Source of the DNA: Motilimonas sp. E26
GTDB taxonomy: Bacteria > Pseudomonadota > Gammaproteobacteria > Enterobacterales > CBDFNC01
DNA: 64,000 bases
Direction of reading: 5' to 3'
NCBI RefSeq assembly: GCF_021278025.1
Contig: NZ_JAIBHJ010000017.1
Location: 27,113-91,112, forward strand
The position numbers and the translations under genes were made by a program. Below the pieces are notes generated by a model. That model had not been told where the DNA came from. It saw only the letters and a list, made by a program, of their open reading frames with translations, and did no database searches. Below are positions 20,854 through 29,956 of the stretch, in pieces; within the stretch, counting starts at the first letter, position 1; each line of letters begins with the position of its first letter.

Positions 20854-21369
20854 CTAAAAAGCTCCCGTCAAAACAAACGATAAATACGCAAATATCATAC
20901 CCAGACCAGCTCCAGCGATAATATCACTGACAAAATGCACCCCTAACAATACTCGCGACAAAGCAATGCAACTTGCCCAAATAAAGACCAATGACAGCAC
21001 TAGTGGATAAAACCAAGCTAACTGGCTTGCCATCATAAACGCAGCAGCACTGTGTCCAGACGGCAAACTGTATTGGTCTGAAGGACGAATAAAACACGGT
21101 AAATTAGTAGGCCGACTGCGCTTAAACGTGCGTTTTAGTAAAACATACACAGGGAGCTGCATGGCAAAGCCCAATAAACAGCTTTTAAAGAAGGAGGGAC
21201 CGAATTCAGCTTCAAAACACAGCAGCAATAGACCAAGAACAACATAAAAATGGCCATCACCAGTATGGGAGATACCTTTGCTACAAAACGCCACTTGGCG
21301 GTTAAATTTATGTGCTAGGCAATAGTTTGATAACGCATAGTCAAGATCTGCAATCTGTTGTAGCTTCAT
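20854..21369 (-). CDS. PAP2-superfamily membrane phosphatase
   Basis: 171 residues with about five membrane helices. The three catalytic motifs are present: K-x(6)-R-P (ending 86-87), P-S-G-H at 103-106, and S-R-x(5)-H-x(3)-D (S139 to D149). The family removes phosphate from lipid phosphates such as undecaprenyl pyrophosphate or phosphatidate. The ATG at 21369 has GAGGGA seven bases upstream and is preferred to an upstream in-frame start at 21420 that lacks one. Confidence 0.88.
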   Translation of the reverse strand: MKLQQIADLDYALSNYCLAHKFNRQVAFCSKGISHTGDGHFYVVLGLLLLCFEAEFGPSFFKSCLLGFAMQLPVYVLLKRTFKRSRPTNLPCFIRPSDQYSLPSGHSAAAFMMASQLAWFYPLVLSLVFIWASCIALSRVLLGVHFVSDIIAGAGLGMIFAYLSFVLTGAF

Positions 21370-21466
21370 CAACTTTCCCTCTTTATTGACTAAATAAAGA
21401 ATAAAAGCAACTCGTGACACTTACATGACGAAATCTCGACAGAACAATGACAATGTGATGGCTTTG

Positions 21467-22153
21467 TTATGACTTTTGTTGTACCGCGCGAACAGCAAAC
21501 TCAGCAACAAATTCACCAAGAGAAATATAATCTTGTGATTTCGGTTGACCACCAAAGTGATCATTAAAATATCCCGTCATCGCAAAGGGGTGAACCATTA
21601 AACTAAGCAATACAATTTGTAATTTATCTATGTCCACATTTTCGGCAACTTCTCCATTATGCTGCAAGGCATGCAGCATGCGGTTAAATCGCGGTAATAT
21701 TCCCTCACCGAGAATACTTTTTAAGTAATCTTGGCCAACTTCCGACTCATTTTGCATGATCCTCATTAACAATGGGGGAAACTCAGGAAAGCGGGCCATG
21801 GTTTTGTAAAAAGCACGTATCAGGCCCGCTAAACTATTATTAGTTGGATCCGCCAATCGACGTTTTAAATCATCATCAAACGGCTTCAACGTTTCCGACA
21901 ACATAGTCAAATAGAGGTTCTCTTTGTTGCCAAAGTAATAATGGATCATCGCGAGATTGGTGCCAGCATACTCTGCAATAGACCGAGTAGTGACCTTACG
22001 GTATTCCTCATTAACAAAGCAATGACGTGCACTTTGCAATAACATATCTCTGGTGTCTGATGCACCTTCTGGGCGTCCCGGCTTACGTTTTGCCACGTAC
22101 TGTTCCTTTAGTGCTGCCATATAAGGGTCATCTCCGAATAAGTGATGCGTCAT
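21467..22153 (-). CDS. TetR/AcrR-family transcriptional regulator
   Basis: 228 residues with an N-terminal TetR helix-turn-helix (about 30-75: T-T-R-S-I-A-E-Y-A-G-T-N, M-I-H-Y-Y-F-G-N-K-E-N-L-Y). The ligand domain is of the C-terminal type found in CecR/YbiH-like regulators. The start is uncertain: ATG at 22153 has no clear ribosome site, and ATG at 22120 has GGAG 11 bases upstream. It may control the phosphatase and glycosyltransferase genes that follow on the same strand. Confidence 0.85.
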   Translation of the reverse strand: MTHHLFGDDPYMAALKEQYVAKRKPGRPEGASDTRDMLLQSARHCFVNEEYRKVTTRSIAEYAGTNLAMIHYYFGNKENLYLTMLSETLKPFDDDLKRRLADPTNNSLAGLIRAFYKTMARFPEFPPLLMRIMQNESEVGQDYLKSILGEGILPRFNRMLHALQHNGEVAENVDIDKLQIVLLSLMVHPFAMTGYFNDHFGGQPKSQDYISLGEFVAEFAVRAVQQKS

Positions 22154-22493
22154 GTATTAAAAATAGAACAAAATCATCAAAACGTGACTCCATCAAATAT
22201 AAATCAACACAAACATACCGATATGCCACTATCTCAACAACTTGACTAATCCTAGAAAAAAAAGTAATCATCATTCCACCAGTACTCAAGTTATACTTAC
22301 GCAATGCATATCTTGTTGATATATAGCGACGTCAGATTCAAAGCAACCCAGCTCAAGTACATTAGACACTCAAATAGCTTGGGTTGGAACAGCATATAAT
22401 TTTTTATAAAACAATTAAAAGTCCTATTAAAGGGTATTTCTCTTGGTCGAATCATAATGATGGCGGCCAAAGAAAGGACACGAGGAAAGATAA
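22154..22493. other. Divergent intergenic region between tetR-like gene and leuA
   Basis: 340 AT-rich bases. An imperfect hairpin with arms at 22344-22353 and 22376-22386 (one bulged T) lies about 110 bp before leuA; there is no U tract and no Leu-rich leader ORF, so classical attenuation is not supported. The leuA ribosome site GAGGAAAG is clear. Confidence 0.4.
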
Positions 22494-24056
22494 ATGACAG
22501 ATCAGGTGATCATATTCGATACAACCTTACGCGATGGTGAGCAAGCCCTTGCAGCAAGCTTAACTGTAAAAGAAAAACTGCAAATAGCATTAGCACTGCA
22601 GCGTTTGGGTGTTGATGTGATGGAACTGGGTTTTCCAATCTCCTCTCCTGGCGATTTCAAGTCTGTTCAAACTATCGCCTCGCAGCTAACCACCAGTATT
22701 CCTTGCGCGTTAGCTCGCGCCTTAAGCAAAGATATCGACGCCGCAGGCGAAGCGCTGCGCGTTGCCGAGCGCTTTCGTATTCACACCTTTATCTCAACCT
22801 CGACCATCCACGTAGAAAACAAACTACGTCGCGGCTTTGATGATGTATTAGAAATGGCCGTTAAAGCCGTCACTCATGCTAAGAAATACACGCCTGATGT
22901 CGAGTTTTCATGTGAAGATGCTGGCCGGACGCCCATAGACAATTTATGTCGCATGGTAGAAGCCGCAATTAAAGCTGGCGCCACCACAGTGAATATACCC
23001 GATACCGTAGGCTACACAGTGCCGAGTGAATTTGGTGGGATTATCCAAACGTTATTTAATCGCGTCCCCAATATCGATCAAGCCGTTATTTCTGTGCACT
23101 GTCACGATGATTTAGGCCTATCTGTGGCTAACTCTATTGCCGCTGTACAACATGGCGCAAGACAAATTGAATGTACTATCAACGGTATCGGCGAACGAGC
23201 CGGCAACTGTTCATTGGAAGAAATCGCGATGATCTTAAATACGCGTAAAGATCATTTAGGGTTACATACCAACATCAAGCCAATTGAAATTCACCGTACC
23301 AGCCAATTGGTTAGCCAATTGTGTAATATGCCAATTCAACCGAACAAAGCGATAGTTGGCGGCAATGCATTTTCACATTCATCAGGTATTCACCAAGATG
23401 GTGTACTTAAATCAAAAAATACCTATGAAATAATCACCCCAGAAAGCATCGGCCTGACCCAAAATAACCTTAATCTCACGTCTCGCTCTGGCCGCCACGT
23501 GATCAAGCACCGTATGGAGCAGCTTGGTTATGGCGAAGCTGACTATAACCTTGATGAGCTTTATGCTGATTTCTTAAAGTTGGCCGACAAAAAAGGCCAA
23601 GTATTTGATTACGACCTTGAAGCGCTGATGTTCTTTAATAACATTCACGAAGAGCCTGAGCACTACAGCTTAGACTACTTAAGTGTTCAATCTGGATCTG
23701 GTGTACTGGCAACAGCAACGGTTAAACTCAAAACGGGTGAGCATGGTCATACTGTCGAAGCCGCTACCGGAAATGGTCCAATCGACGCGGTTTATCAATG
23801 CTTAAACCGTATTGCTGGCTATGAAGTAACAATTGATGATTATAAAATTTCATCAAAAGGCGAAGGCAAAGATGCACTAGGTAAAGTGGATATCGTCGCC
23901 CGCTATCAAGGCCGAAAATTTCATGGTATTGGCCTAGCAACGGATATCGTCGAATCATCAGCCCTAGCCATGGTGCATGTTTTCAACCATATTTATAGGG
24001 CGCAAGCCGTTGAAGAAAAGAAGCAAGCTCGCTTAGAGATTAACGATCAAGTCTAA
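22494..24056 (+). CDS. leuA: 2-isopropylmalate synthase LeuA
   Basis: Condenses 2-ketoisovalerate with acetyl-CoA, first committed step of leucine synthesis. 520 residues, E. coli-type. Catalytic TIM barrel with D-T-T-L-R-D-G-E-Q near 9-17 and the metal-binding H-C-H-D-D-L-G; C-terminal LeuA dimer domain (about 390-510) for leucine feedback. leuB, leuC and leuD are not adjacent, unlike the common leuABCD operon; a terminator follows directly. Confidence 0.96.
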   Translation: MTDQVIIFDTTLRDGEQALAASLTVKEKLQIALALQRLGVDVMELGFPISSPGDFKSVQTIASQLTTSIPCALARALSKDIDAAGEALRVAERFRIHTFISTSTIHVENKLRRGFDDVLEMAVKAVTHAKKYTPDVEFSCEDAGRTPIDNLCRMVEAAIKAGATTVNIPDTVGYTVPSEFGGIIQTLFNRVPNIDQAVISVHCHDDLGLSVANSIAAVQHGARQIECTINGIGERAGNCSLEEIAMILNTRKDHLGLHTNIKPIEIHRTSQLVSQLCNMPIQPNKAIVGGNAFSHSSGIHQDGVLKSKNTYEIITPESIGLTQNNLNLTSRSGRHVIKHRMEQLGYGEADYNLDELYADFLKLADKKGQVFDYDLEALMFFNNIHEEPEHYSLDYLSVQSGSGVLATATVKLKTGEHGHTVEAATGNGPIDAVYQCLNRIAGYEVTIDDYKISSKGEGKDALGKVDIVARYQGRKFHGIGLATDIVESSALAMVHVFNHIYRAQAVEEKKQARLEINDQV

Positions 24057-24094
24057 TATTTACTTTTCAATTCAACACTTAAATTTACTCAATG

Positions 24095-24116
24095 AGGGCG
24101 CAAAGCGCCCTTTTTT
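24095..24116 (+). terminator. Terminator of leuA
   Basis: 7-bp GC-rich stem (24095-24101 and 24105-24111) with an AAA loop and six T's, 38 bp after the leuA stop. It shows that leuA is transcribed alone. Confidence 0.9.
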
Positions 24117-24147
24117 ATTAGCGGCATAATAAATTTAAGGAGCGAAA

Positions 24148-25122
24148 ATGACTAAAAGGAAGTTAACAAGGCTATTATTGAATCAGCTGACTGCCTCTGC
24201 TTGTTTACTGTGCTTTTTTGGTTTTCCAGCTTTAGCCGCACAACTGAGCTTTAACCAACAAAACCAAAAGTTACACTATGTTTGGAACGATGCCGAGCAA
24301 ACTCGACATCAAGTTACAGTAGACATAAGCCAAACGCAGTTTACGTTAACTACATTTCAACGATATTCGCCAAAATTGATGCAACAAGCATTGCAGCAAC
24401 AAGCCATGCAATGGTTTCAACAACAGAAAAAAACTGATGTATTGCTCAAACGTGAACGCATTGGCCTCAACTACGAATTACAAATCACCGGCTCAGACCC
24501 CAAACAAGTACGAGAAATAACTAACGCACTACGACAACAACAAAATCAGGCTTACCAAGATTACCTGACGCAACATCATTTTCAGATATTTAAGAATTTT
24601 TCCAACCAGTGGGCCGTAAAACCCAATCACACCGCAATAGCATTACTCAGCCAAGCTGATGTCGCCCCCTTCGTCAACGCATTTAAGCCTCTTGTAGCCG
24701 ATAAAACCGAAGCTGAGGGCATCGAGCTATTGCTCAGCTTTATTCAATCGATCCCTTACTCAGCTTTAGGCGCAGACAAAACTCAAAGAGGCACAGGTTT
24801 TTCACCTCCCGCACAGTTACTTATCAATAACCAAGGAGATTGTGATAGTAAGGTAACCCTAATGGCAAGTGCGATGATGCAACTCTACCCGAACAGAGAA
24901 ACCATTATGGTGATCGTACCCGGTCATGCCTTAATCGGCATCGATTTACCGCAACAAGGAAACCAAAAAATACTGACAGTACAAGGAAGAGATTATGTGC
25001 TAGCCGAGCCGACGGGCCCAGCTAACCTGTTGTTAGGAAAGGTAGATAATGGGAGTGCTGTAGCGATTGCACAACAACAAATGCGAGTTGAAAAATTCAT
25101 AAAACCAGCATCTGCTCAGTAA
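24148..25122 (+). CDS. Exported transglutaminase-like (papain-fold) protein
   Basis: 324 residues with an N-terminal signal sequence (hydrophobic 13-30, A-L-A-A). The C-terminal domain shows a transglutaminase-type triad candidate: C232 in N-Q-G-D-C-D-S-K, H260 in V-P-G-H-A, and E287 or nearby in the L-A-E-P-T segment. The Gln-rich middle (75-150) looks helical. Such domains act as cysteine peptidases or amidotransferases. AAGGAG precedes the ATG. The exact substrate is unknown. Confidence 0.7.
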   Translation: MTKRKLTRLLLNQLTASACLLCFFGFPALAAQLSFNQQNQKLHYVWNDAEQTRHQVTVDISQTQFTLTTFQRYSPKLMQQALQQQAMQWFQQQKKTDVLLKRERIGLNYELQITGSDPKQVREITNALRQQQNQAYQDYLTQHHFQIFKNFSNQWAVKPNHTAIALLSQADVAPFVNAFKPLVADKTEAEGIELLLSFIQSIPYSALGADKTQRGTGFSPPAQLLINNQGDCDSKVTLMASAMMQLYPNRETIMVIVPGHALIGIDLPQQGNQKILTVQGRDYVLAEPTGPANLLLGKVDNGSAVAIAQQQMRVEKFIKPASAQ

Positions 25123-25134
25123 ACTCGTATCAAG

Positions 25135-25425
25135 CTACTTAATCACCGTCAACTCAACGGCAAGCACGTATTTATTACCCTGAGCACTCACTCGGATAAT
25201 TTTAGCCTCTCCACTTAAAGGTGGCGCAGTAGCTGTGCCATTACCTAAATGAACTTCTATCATATCGCCAACTTGAAACTCACTTTCGGACACTTCAATA
25301 GACATCCCTGTAGCACTCAAGTCTAAACAAATACCTTGTCGAGTCTGGCCTTTAAACACTATCTGTAAAGGTGACTCTATCGCCATACGTCGAAAACCAC
25401 GGCGATCATTAATGGGAGTAATCAC
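25135..25425 (-). CDS. PilZ-domain protein, probable c-di-GMP receptor
   Basis: A single PilZ domain of 96 residues. The c-di-GMP signature is intact: R-R-G-F-R-R near 8-13 and D-L-S-A-T-G-M-S near 39-46 (D/N-x-S-x-x-G). Stand-alone PilZ proteins usually act by binding partner proteins in motility or exopolysaccharide control. Convergent with the transglutaminase-like gene, 12 bp apart. Confidence 0.88.
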   Translation of the reverse strand: MITPINDRRGFRRMAIESPLQIVFKGQTRQGICLDLSATGMSIEVSESEFQVGDMIEVHLGNGTATAPPLSGEAKIIRVSAQGNKYVLAVELTVIK

Positions 25426-25610
25426 ATTAGCTCCTTACACTGCTCACAATTAATACGTTATTAACTAAAAATGATGCACAGCCCAGCTTGGGTCAAGGTT
25501 TATTTAAACCTAGGCGATAACTTTGAGAGAAGGGTAAAAGAAAAGTCCAACGAAAGGGGCTCAGTCAACCTATCACTGAGCCCGCACTAGAATAAACAGT
25601 AAGCTGTAAG

Positions 25611-26993
25611 TTATAAATTTTCTTCGGCAAAAGAAGCCAAGCGACTCCTTACCACCCCATTTAAATACACATTCGCACTGCCTTCAAAGTGCTTAAATCG
25701 CTCAACGATATAGGTTAAACCAGACGTCACAGGGGTTAAATAATTACTGTCAATTTGCGCCAAGTTGCCAGAGCAAACCAATTTAGTACCTTCACCACAA
25801 CGGGTAATAATGGTTTTAAGTTGTGACGCAGTTAAATTCTGACACTCATCTAGTAATACAAATGAGTTTTGGATGCTGCGGCCACGCATGAAATTCACCG
25901 ACTTAAACTGAATATTTGCTTTTTCCATAATGTATTCTAGTGAGCCATTGGGACACTCGTCATTTTTATGCAGCACTTCTAAGGTGTCCGTAACGGCAGC
26001 TAACCAAGGCATCATTTTTTCTTCTTCAGTGCCCGGCAAGAAACCAATATTTTCTGCTATGTCTGGCGTATTGCGGGTCACAATCACCTTATCGTAGATC
26101 CCCTTTTCAATCACCAACTCAAGAGCCGCGGCCATCGCGAGTAAGGTTTTACCACATCCAGCTGGGCCGGTCAGAATAACCAAATCGACACTAGGATCAA
26201 GCAGCGCATTTAACGCCATACTTTGGTAGACATTCTTTGGGTGTATTCCCCAAGCATGGCGCGCCAACATACGATCTCGGCCAATATCTAATAGCTTTAC
26301 CTTGCCATTTTCATGTCCCACCACTTTTGCGGCAAATAATTTTGTTTCATCAATCAAATATTCATTGATGTACGTGTTTTCTATTAAATGCTCATCTAAT
26401 TCATGCCAGGTATCACGGCCATCAGTGGTGGTTTCACAATCCTCAACACTATCCCAAAAACTCCCCGGTAATTGCCTAAAGCCTTTCGACAATAAATTAA
26501 TATCATCAATCAGCTGATCGGTCCGGTAATCTTCAACTTGTTTAAGCCCTGCACCTTTCGCTTTAAGGCGCATATTAATGTCTTTGGTAACTAAAATAAC
26601 TTGCGCTGGCGCCTTGCTGCGCTGTAAAAATAACGCCACATTAATAATACGGTTATCAGGCTCATCTTCAGTAAATAACTCTTTTGCTTGCGTCATATTA
26701 TGATCAGCAAAAATACTAATGTGCCCCACCGCTGAATCTTCTAGTTTAGATAGGGGTACCCCTTCCACGATATCTTCGGGTGTTGCGTCTTTAAAAATGT
26801 CTTCAAGTGAACGGATTGCGACGCGGGCATCACGGCTAACGTCTTTCTGCCTGTCTTTGATACGGTCTAACTCTTCAAGGACCGTCATGGGAATAACTAC
26901 GTTGTGCTCTTGGAAGGAATAAATTGCTAAGGGTTCATGTAACAACACGTTAGTGTCTAAAATAAAATACTTACTCAGGTCACGGTTAGCCAT
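25611..26993 (-). CDS. PhoH-family protein with N-terminal PIN domain (PhoH2 type)
   Basis: 460 residues. The PIN ribonuclease domain (about 8-150) starts Y-F-I-L-D-T-N-V-L and has further acidic residues (V-L-E-E-L-D, V-T-K-D). The PhoH ATPase domain (about 240-460) has Walker A G-P-A-G-C-G-K-T and Walker B L-L-D-E-C-Q-N. PhoH2 proteins are described as RNA helicase/ribonucleases. AAGGAG lies 8 bases before the ATG at 26993, which is preferred over the ATG two codons upstream. Confidence 0.92.
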   Translation of the reverse strand: MANRDLSKYFILDTNVLLHEPLAIYSFQEHNVVIPMTVLEELDRIKDRQKDVSRDARVAIRSLEDIFKDATPEDIVEGVPLSKLEDSAVGHISIFADHNMTQAKELFTEDEPDNRIINVALFLQRSKAPAQVILVTKDINMRLKAKGAGLKQVEDYRTDQLIDDINLLSKGFRQLPGSFWDSVEDCETTTDGRDTWHELDEHLIENTYINEYLIDETKLFAAKVVGHENGKVKLLDIGRDRMLARHAWGIHPKNVYQSMALNALLDPSVDLVILTGPAGCGKTLLAMAAALELVIEKGIYDKVIVTRNTPDIAENIGFLPGTEEEKMMPWLAAVTDTLEVLHKNDECPNGSLEYIMEKANIQFKSVNFMRGRSIQNSFVLLDECQNLTASQLKTIITRCGEGTKLVCSGNLAQIDSNYLTPVTSGLTYIVERFKHFEGSANVYLNGVVRSRLASFAEENL

Positions 26994-27233
26994 AGGCATT
27001 CTCCTTAAACTCCGAATTTAGACCGTTATACTTAACACGATCCAATGGAGCCCTAATGTCAGCTTAGTTGATGAATCCTTACTCTAGCGAGAAATTGATG
27101 GCAATTTTATGACAAGCTAGGAAGATTTGTAATTTGTGCCAACTAAGACGCTTATTTCATATCAGTGCTGGCCGCATGTTTCTATTTGCCTAATATTGGG
27201 TAGAATAGCCATAGACTTATGAGGATTTAGTGT

Positions 27234-27863
27234 ATGCGCATTCGTATTATTCCAGTGACCCCATTCCAACAGAACTGCACCTTGCTAATTTGTGACAAGA
27301 CCAAAAAGGCCGCCGTCGTCGATCCCGGTGGTGACGTAGCAAAAATTCTAGCTGCCATTACCGAAGAGCAAGTAGCAGTCGAAAAAATATTCATTACTCA
27401 TGCTCATTTAGACCATGCCGGCGGCACCCAAGAGCTAGCCCAGACACTTAAAGTACCCATTGAAGGCCCCCATCAAGATGATATTTTTTGGCTGGAAGGT
27501 TTTCCAATGCAAAGCCAAATGTTTGGCTTTCCACCCGTTGAACAATTCACCCCAGATCGCTGGCTCAAGCAAGACGACAAAGTCAATTTTGGCGAGGTTG
27601 AGCTAGAAGTGTTACATTGCCCTGGCCACACTCCGGGTCATGTCGTGTTTATTGACCACCAAAGTAACCAAGCCCTAGTAGGAGATGTATTATTTCGCGG
27701 CTCCATCGGCCGAACAGACTTTCCGATGGGTAACCACGACCAACTGATCACCGCGATCAAAACCAAGCTCTGGCCTTTGCCTGATGATATGGAATTTGTC
27801 AGTGGTCATGGGCCTAAATCAACCTTTGGTAAAGAGAAGAAAACCAATCCGTTTATTTTCTAA
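27234..27863 (+). CDS. MBL-fold metallo-hydrolase (glyoxalase II-like, YcbL type)
   Basis: 209 residues. Metallo-beta-lactamase fold with T-H-A-H-L-D-H-A-G-G near 60 and the further ligands H in C-P-G-H-T-P-G-H, D in V-G-D-V-L-F, and the final G-H-G. The family hydrolyses thioesters such as S-lactoylglutathione. AGG precedes the ATG. Convergent with a GST gene; both hint at glutathione chemistry, but that is only neighbourhood evidence. Confidence 0.88.
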   Translation: MRIRIIPVTPFQQNCTLLICDKTKKAAVVDPGGDVAKILAAITEEQVAVEKIFITHAHLDHAGGTQELAQTLKVPIEGPHQDDIFWLEGFPMQSQMFGFPPVEQFTPDRWLKQDDKVNFGEVELEVLHCPGHTPGHVVFIDHQSNQALVGDVLFRGSIGRTDFPMGNHDQLITAIKTKLWPLPDDMEFVSGHGPKSTFGKEKKTNPFIF

Positions 27864-27872
27864 TCCGATGAC

Positions 27873-27902
27873 TAAATGCCGCCGCCAATGCCGCGGCATT
27901 TA
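27873..27902. terminator. Hairpin between convergent MBL and GST genes
   Basis: A 10-bp perfect stem (27873-27882 and 27893-27902) with a 10-base loop, 10 bases after the hydrolase stop and 10 before the GST stop. There is no long U run; probable bidirectional terminator. Confidence 0.55.
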
Positions 27903-27912
27903 CTGATAATCA

Positions 27913-28575
27913 CTACACTTCAAGTAGCTGCTGCAACTGCTGTTCCGTCAAACTTCCTTGCCAATCAAACTCGGCTTCTTTTTGTAAGGCCGCTTGCACA
28001 TCTGCACGCGCATCCATGGTCGCTAAATATCGCATAATATTCGGAAACAGGGTGATGTCTTGCTTTTGCTTGTCGTGTAATCGCACCCAAGGGTAAATAG
28101 CCATATCAGCAATAGAATAATCGCCCGCTACATAATCTTGCTCACTCAGCTGCCTATCCAACACACCATATAAACGCGTGGTTTCGTCTGTATAGCGCTT
28201 AATACCATAAGGCACTTGGTCTGGCGCATAATGATTAAAGTGGTGATTTTGCCCTGCCATTGGCCCTAACCCACCTATTTGCCAATTAAGCCATTGCAAT
28301 ACCTCATAACGCTCAGGGCCCGCTTCAGGAAGAAAAGCTAAATGCTTTTCCGCTAAATAAGTCAATATAGCGCCCGATTCAAACACACTTTGACCATTTT
28401 CATGATCAATTAACGCAGGCATACGATTGTTCGGCGCAACTTCTAAAAACGAAGGAAGGAACTGATCATTCAATTGAATGTTAATAGGCACAATACGATA
28501 AGGCACCTCAAGAGCTTCTAGCATCAAGGTAATTTTGTGACCATTAGGAGTTGGAGCATAAAACAAAGTGTACAT
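27913..28575 (-). CDS. Glutathione S-transferase family protein
   Basis: 220 residues: thioredoxin-like N-terminal domain (Y-A-P-T-P-N-G-H-K, and the cis-Pro/Glu-Ser G-side N-R-M-P-A-L ... V-F-E-S-G-A) and a helical C-terminal domain with V-A-G-D-Y-S-I-A-D-M-A. It resembles the YfcG/Ure2p-like group, which often has disulfide reductase activity. The start is taken at 28575, where AAGGA is six bases upstream, rather than 28581. Confidence 0.9.
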   Translation of the reverse strand: MYTLFYAPTPNGHKITLMLEALEVPYRIVPINIQLNDQFLPSFLEVAPNNRMPALIDHENGQSVFESGAILTYLAEKHLAFLPEAGPERYEVLQWLNWQIGGLGPMAGQNHHFNHYAPDQVPYGIKRYTDETTRLYGVLDRQLSEQDYVAGDYSIADMAIYPWVRLHDKQKQDITLFPNIMRYLATMDARADVQAALQKEAEFDWQGSLTEQQLQQLLEV

Positions 28576-28782
28576 AAACATTCCTTCCGATAATGATGAA
28601 AGTTAACAGTAACAACAGATTTAGATTACCACCTAATGACAAGTTAAAGTGATACGAAAAACACCTCAAAAGTAATAATTGCAGAGCAAAATTTGATTTA
28701 CATCATCACAAACCCAAACATCTGTTGCGAGTCGGTCGCGGTTGTGGGATTTTGCGGCTATTGATATTTAGGAGCTAACGCT

Positions 28783-29028
28783 ATGAGCAATAACGTCCAC
28801 GTTCACGATATTTTAAATCTAATGGAAGCTTCTCAAGCAACCTACAGTAATGAATCTTTAACGGCAGCTTTGAATCAGGTATTTGGCGAACAAGCACAAT
28901 ACCGCAGCTGTAAAGTGCAAGGGATGAATGTTGTGGAAGCCATTGAATTTTTAAAGAACAAAGGCAAATTTGAAGGCACAGAAACAGCATTCAAAAAAGC
29001 GGCAGGCCACTGCTGTTCACATCACTAA
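28783..29028 (+). CDS. yecH: YecH-type (DUF2492) metal-binding protein
   Basis: 81 residues, matching E. coli YecH in length and layout: V-H-D-I-L-N-L-M start, G-E-Q-A-Q-Y-R-S-C, K-V-Q-G-M-N-V-V-E-A-I-E-F-L and K-G-K-F. The C-terminus G-H-C-C-S-H-H is rich in Cys and His and suits metal binding. Function is not established. Ribosome site AGGAG upstream. Monocistronic; hairpin follows. Confidence 0.88.
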   Translation: MSNNVHVHDILNLMEASQATYSNESLTAALNQVFGEQAQYRSCKVQGMNVVEAIEFLKNKGKFEGTETAFKKAAGHCCSHH

Positions 29029-29064
29029 TAAAACTTATAACCAAGCTATCTTCGTTGAGTTGCA

Positions 29065-29091
29065 GGGCTTTGAACAAAGCATTCAAAGCCC
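29065..29091. terminator. Hairpin between convergent yecH and TauE/SafE genes
   Basis: Perfect 10-bp stem (29065-29074 and 29082-29091) with a 7-base loop, located between two gene ends. No U tract is obvious. Confidence 0.5.
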
Positions 29092-29099
29092 ACTCACCA

Positions 29100-29813
29100 C
29101 TAATACAAATAACTCACCACTGCCGACACCCCAGAAATACTGCATAAAGTCAGTGACATCATTCTTATCTGCTGCTTCGAAAGTAAATGATTGGTTTTTT
29201 TAGCGACATAATAGCCAACTAAACAAGCAGGGATCAGCGGTAAAGTTAAGCTGAAATGATGCCAGCTTAAATAACCTGCGCCACCTTGCACCAGTAACGA
29301 TAAAACGGAGCTAACCACAAAAAACGCGGACAAATTGGCGCGAATAACATTCGCTTCACCGTGTTGCATAAGTAGCGCCATCGGCGGTCCACCGATGCCT
29401 GCACTGGTGCCAAATAAACCAGAGAAAAATCCAGCAATGGCTAAACGCTTTGGCGTTGGCTCAATTTTTATTGGCAGTAAACTCACCAGCACTGCCGCAA
29501 TCACCGATAGCCCAATCAACAAGGTTAACTGCGCTGCATTGACCCACATCAGCACTGCCCCACCGGCTAACGAGCCCGGCACACGGCCTACCAAGGCGTG
29601 CAATAACCCTTGTAATGAAAAGTTACTGCGATATTGCCAAGCGTTAAACAAAGACAAGATCAAGCCAATAATAGTGATTGGCGCGGGTACATAATCTATC
29701 GAAATAAAGATAAGAATCGGCGCGGTGGCAATCGCCAAACCAAAACCTGTGGCGGACTGAATAAATGACCCCATCGCAATCACGACCACAGCAAGTATGA
29801 TACTCGGCTCCAC
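29100..29813 (-). CDS. TauE/SafE-family membrane transporter
   Basis: 237 residues with about seven to eight membrane helices. The repeated family motif G-x-G-x-A with S-A-T-G-F-G near the start and G-T-S-A-G-I-G-G-P-P in the middle is typical of TauE/SafE (DUF81), which export sulfite or organosulfonates or carry other anions. The start is taken as GTG at 29813, seven bases after AGGAG; the GTG at 29819 is too close. Not linked to sulfur genes here. Confidence 0.85.
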   Translation of the reverse strand: MEPSIILAVVVIAMGSFIQSATGFGLAIATAPILIFISIDYVPAPITIIGLILSLFNAWQYRSNFSLQGLLHALVGRVPGSLAGGAVLMWVNAAQLTLLIGLSVIAAVLVSLLPIKIEPTPKRLAIAGFFSGLFGTSAGIGGPPMALLMQHGEANVIRANLSAFFVVSSVLSLLVQGGAGYLSWHHFSLTLPLIPACLVGYYVAKKTNHLLSKQQIRMMSLTLCSISGVSAVVSYLY

Positions 29814-29901
29814 GGTCACTCTCCTTTTTCAAATAAAATCAGACACCACCAATTTAAACTTAGGGAGCCTAGGGGCTCAGGTCTCATCAGTGAGTAGAAA
29901 C

Positions 29902-29935
29902 GAAAAAGCCCCAAGCGATCGTCACCGCTTGGGGC
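29902..29935 (-). terminator. Terminator of lysS
   Basis: 10-bp GC-rich stem GCCCCAAGCG/CGCTTGGGGC (29908-29917, 29926-29935) with five A's on its left, read as U's leftward, 22 bp after the lysS stop. Confidence 0.85.
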
Positions 29936-29956
29936 CTCCATGCACACCCGCTAAAA

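Noticed and set aside
22344..22386. Attenuator in the leuA leader
   Set aside because: Only an imperfect hairpin, no Leu codon run and no U tract.
29100..29813. TauE/SafE transporter as part of the sulfate pathway
   Set aside because: It is 16 kb from the cys genes, has no shared promoter motif that I could see, and the family carries varied substrates.
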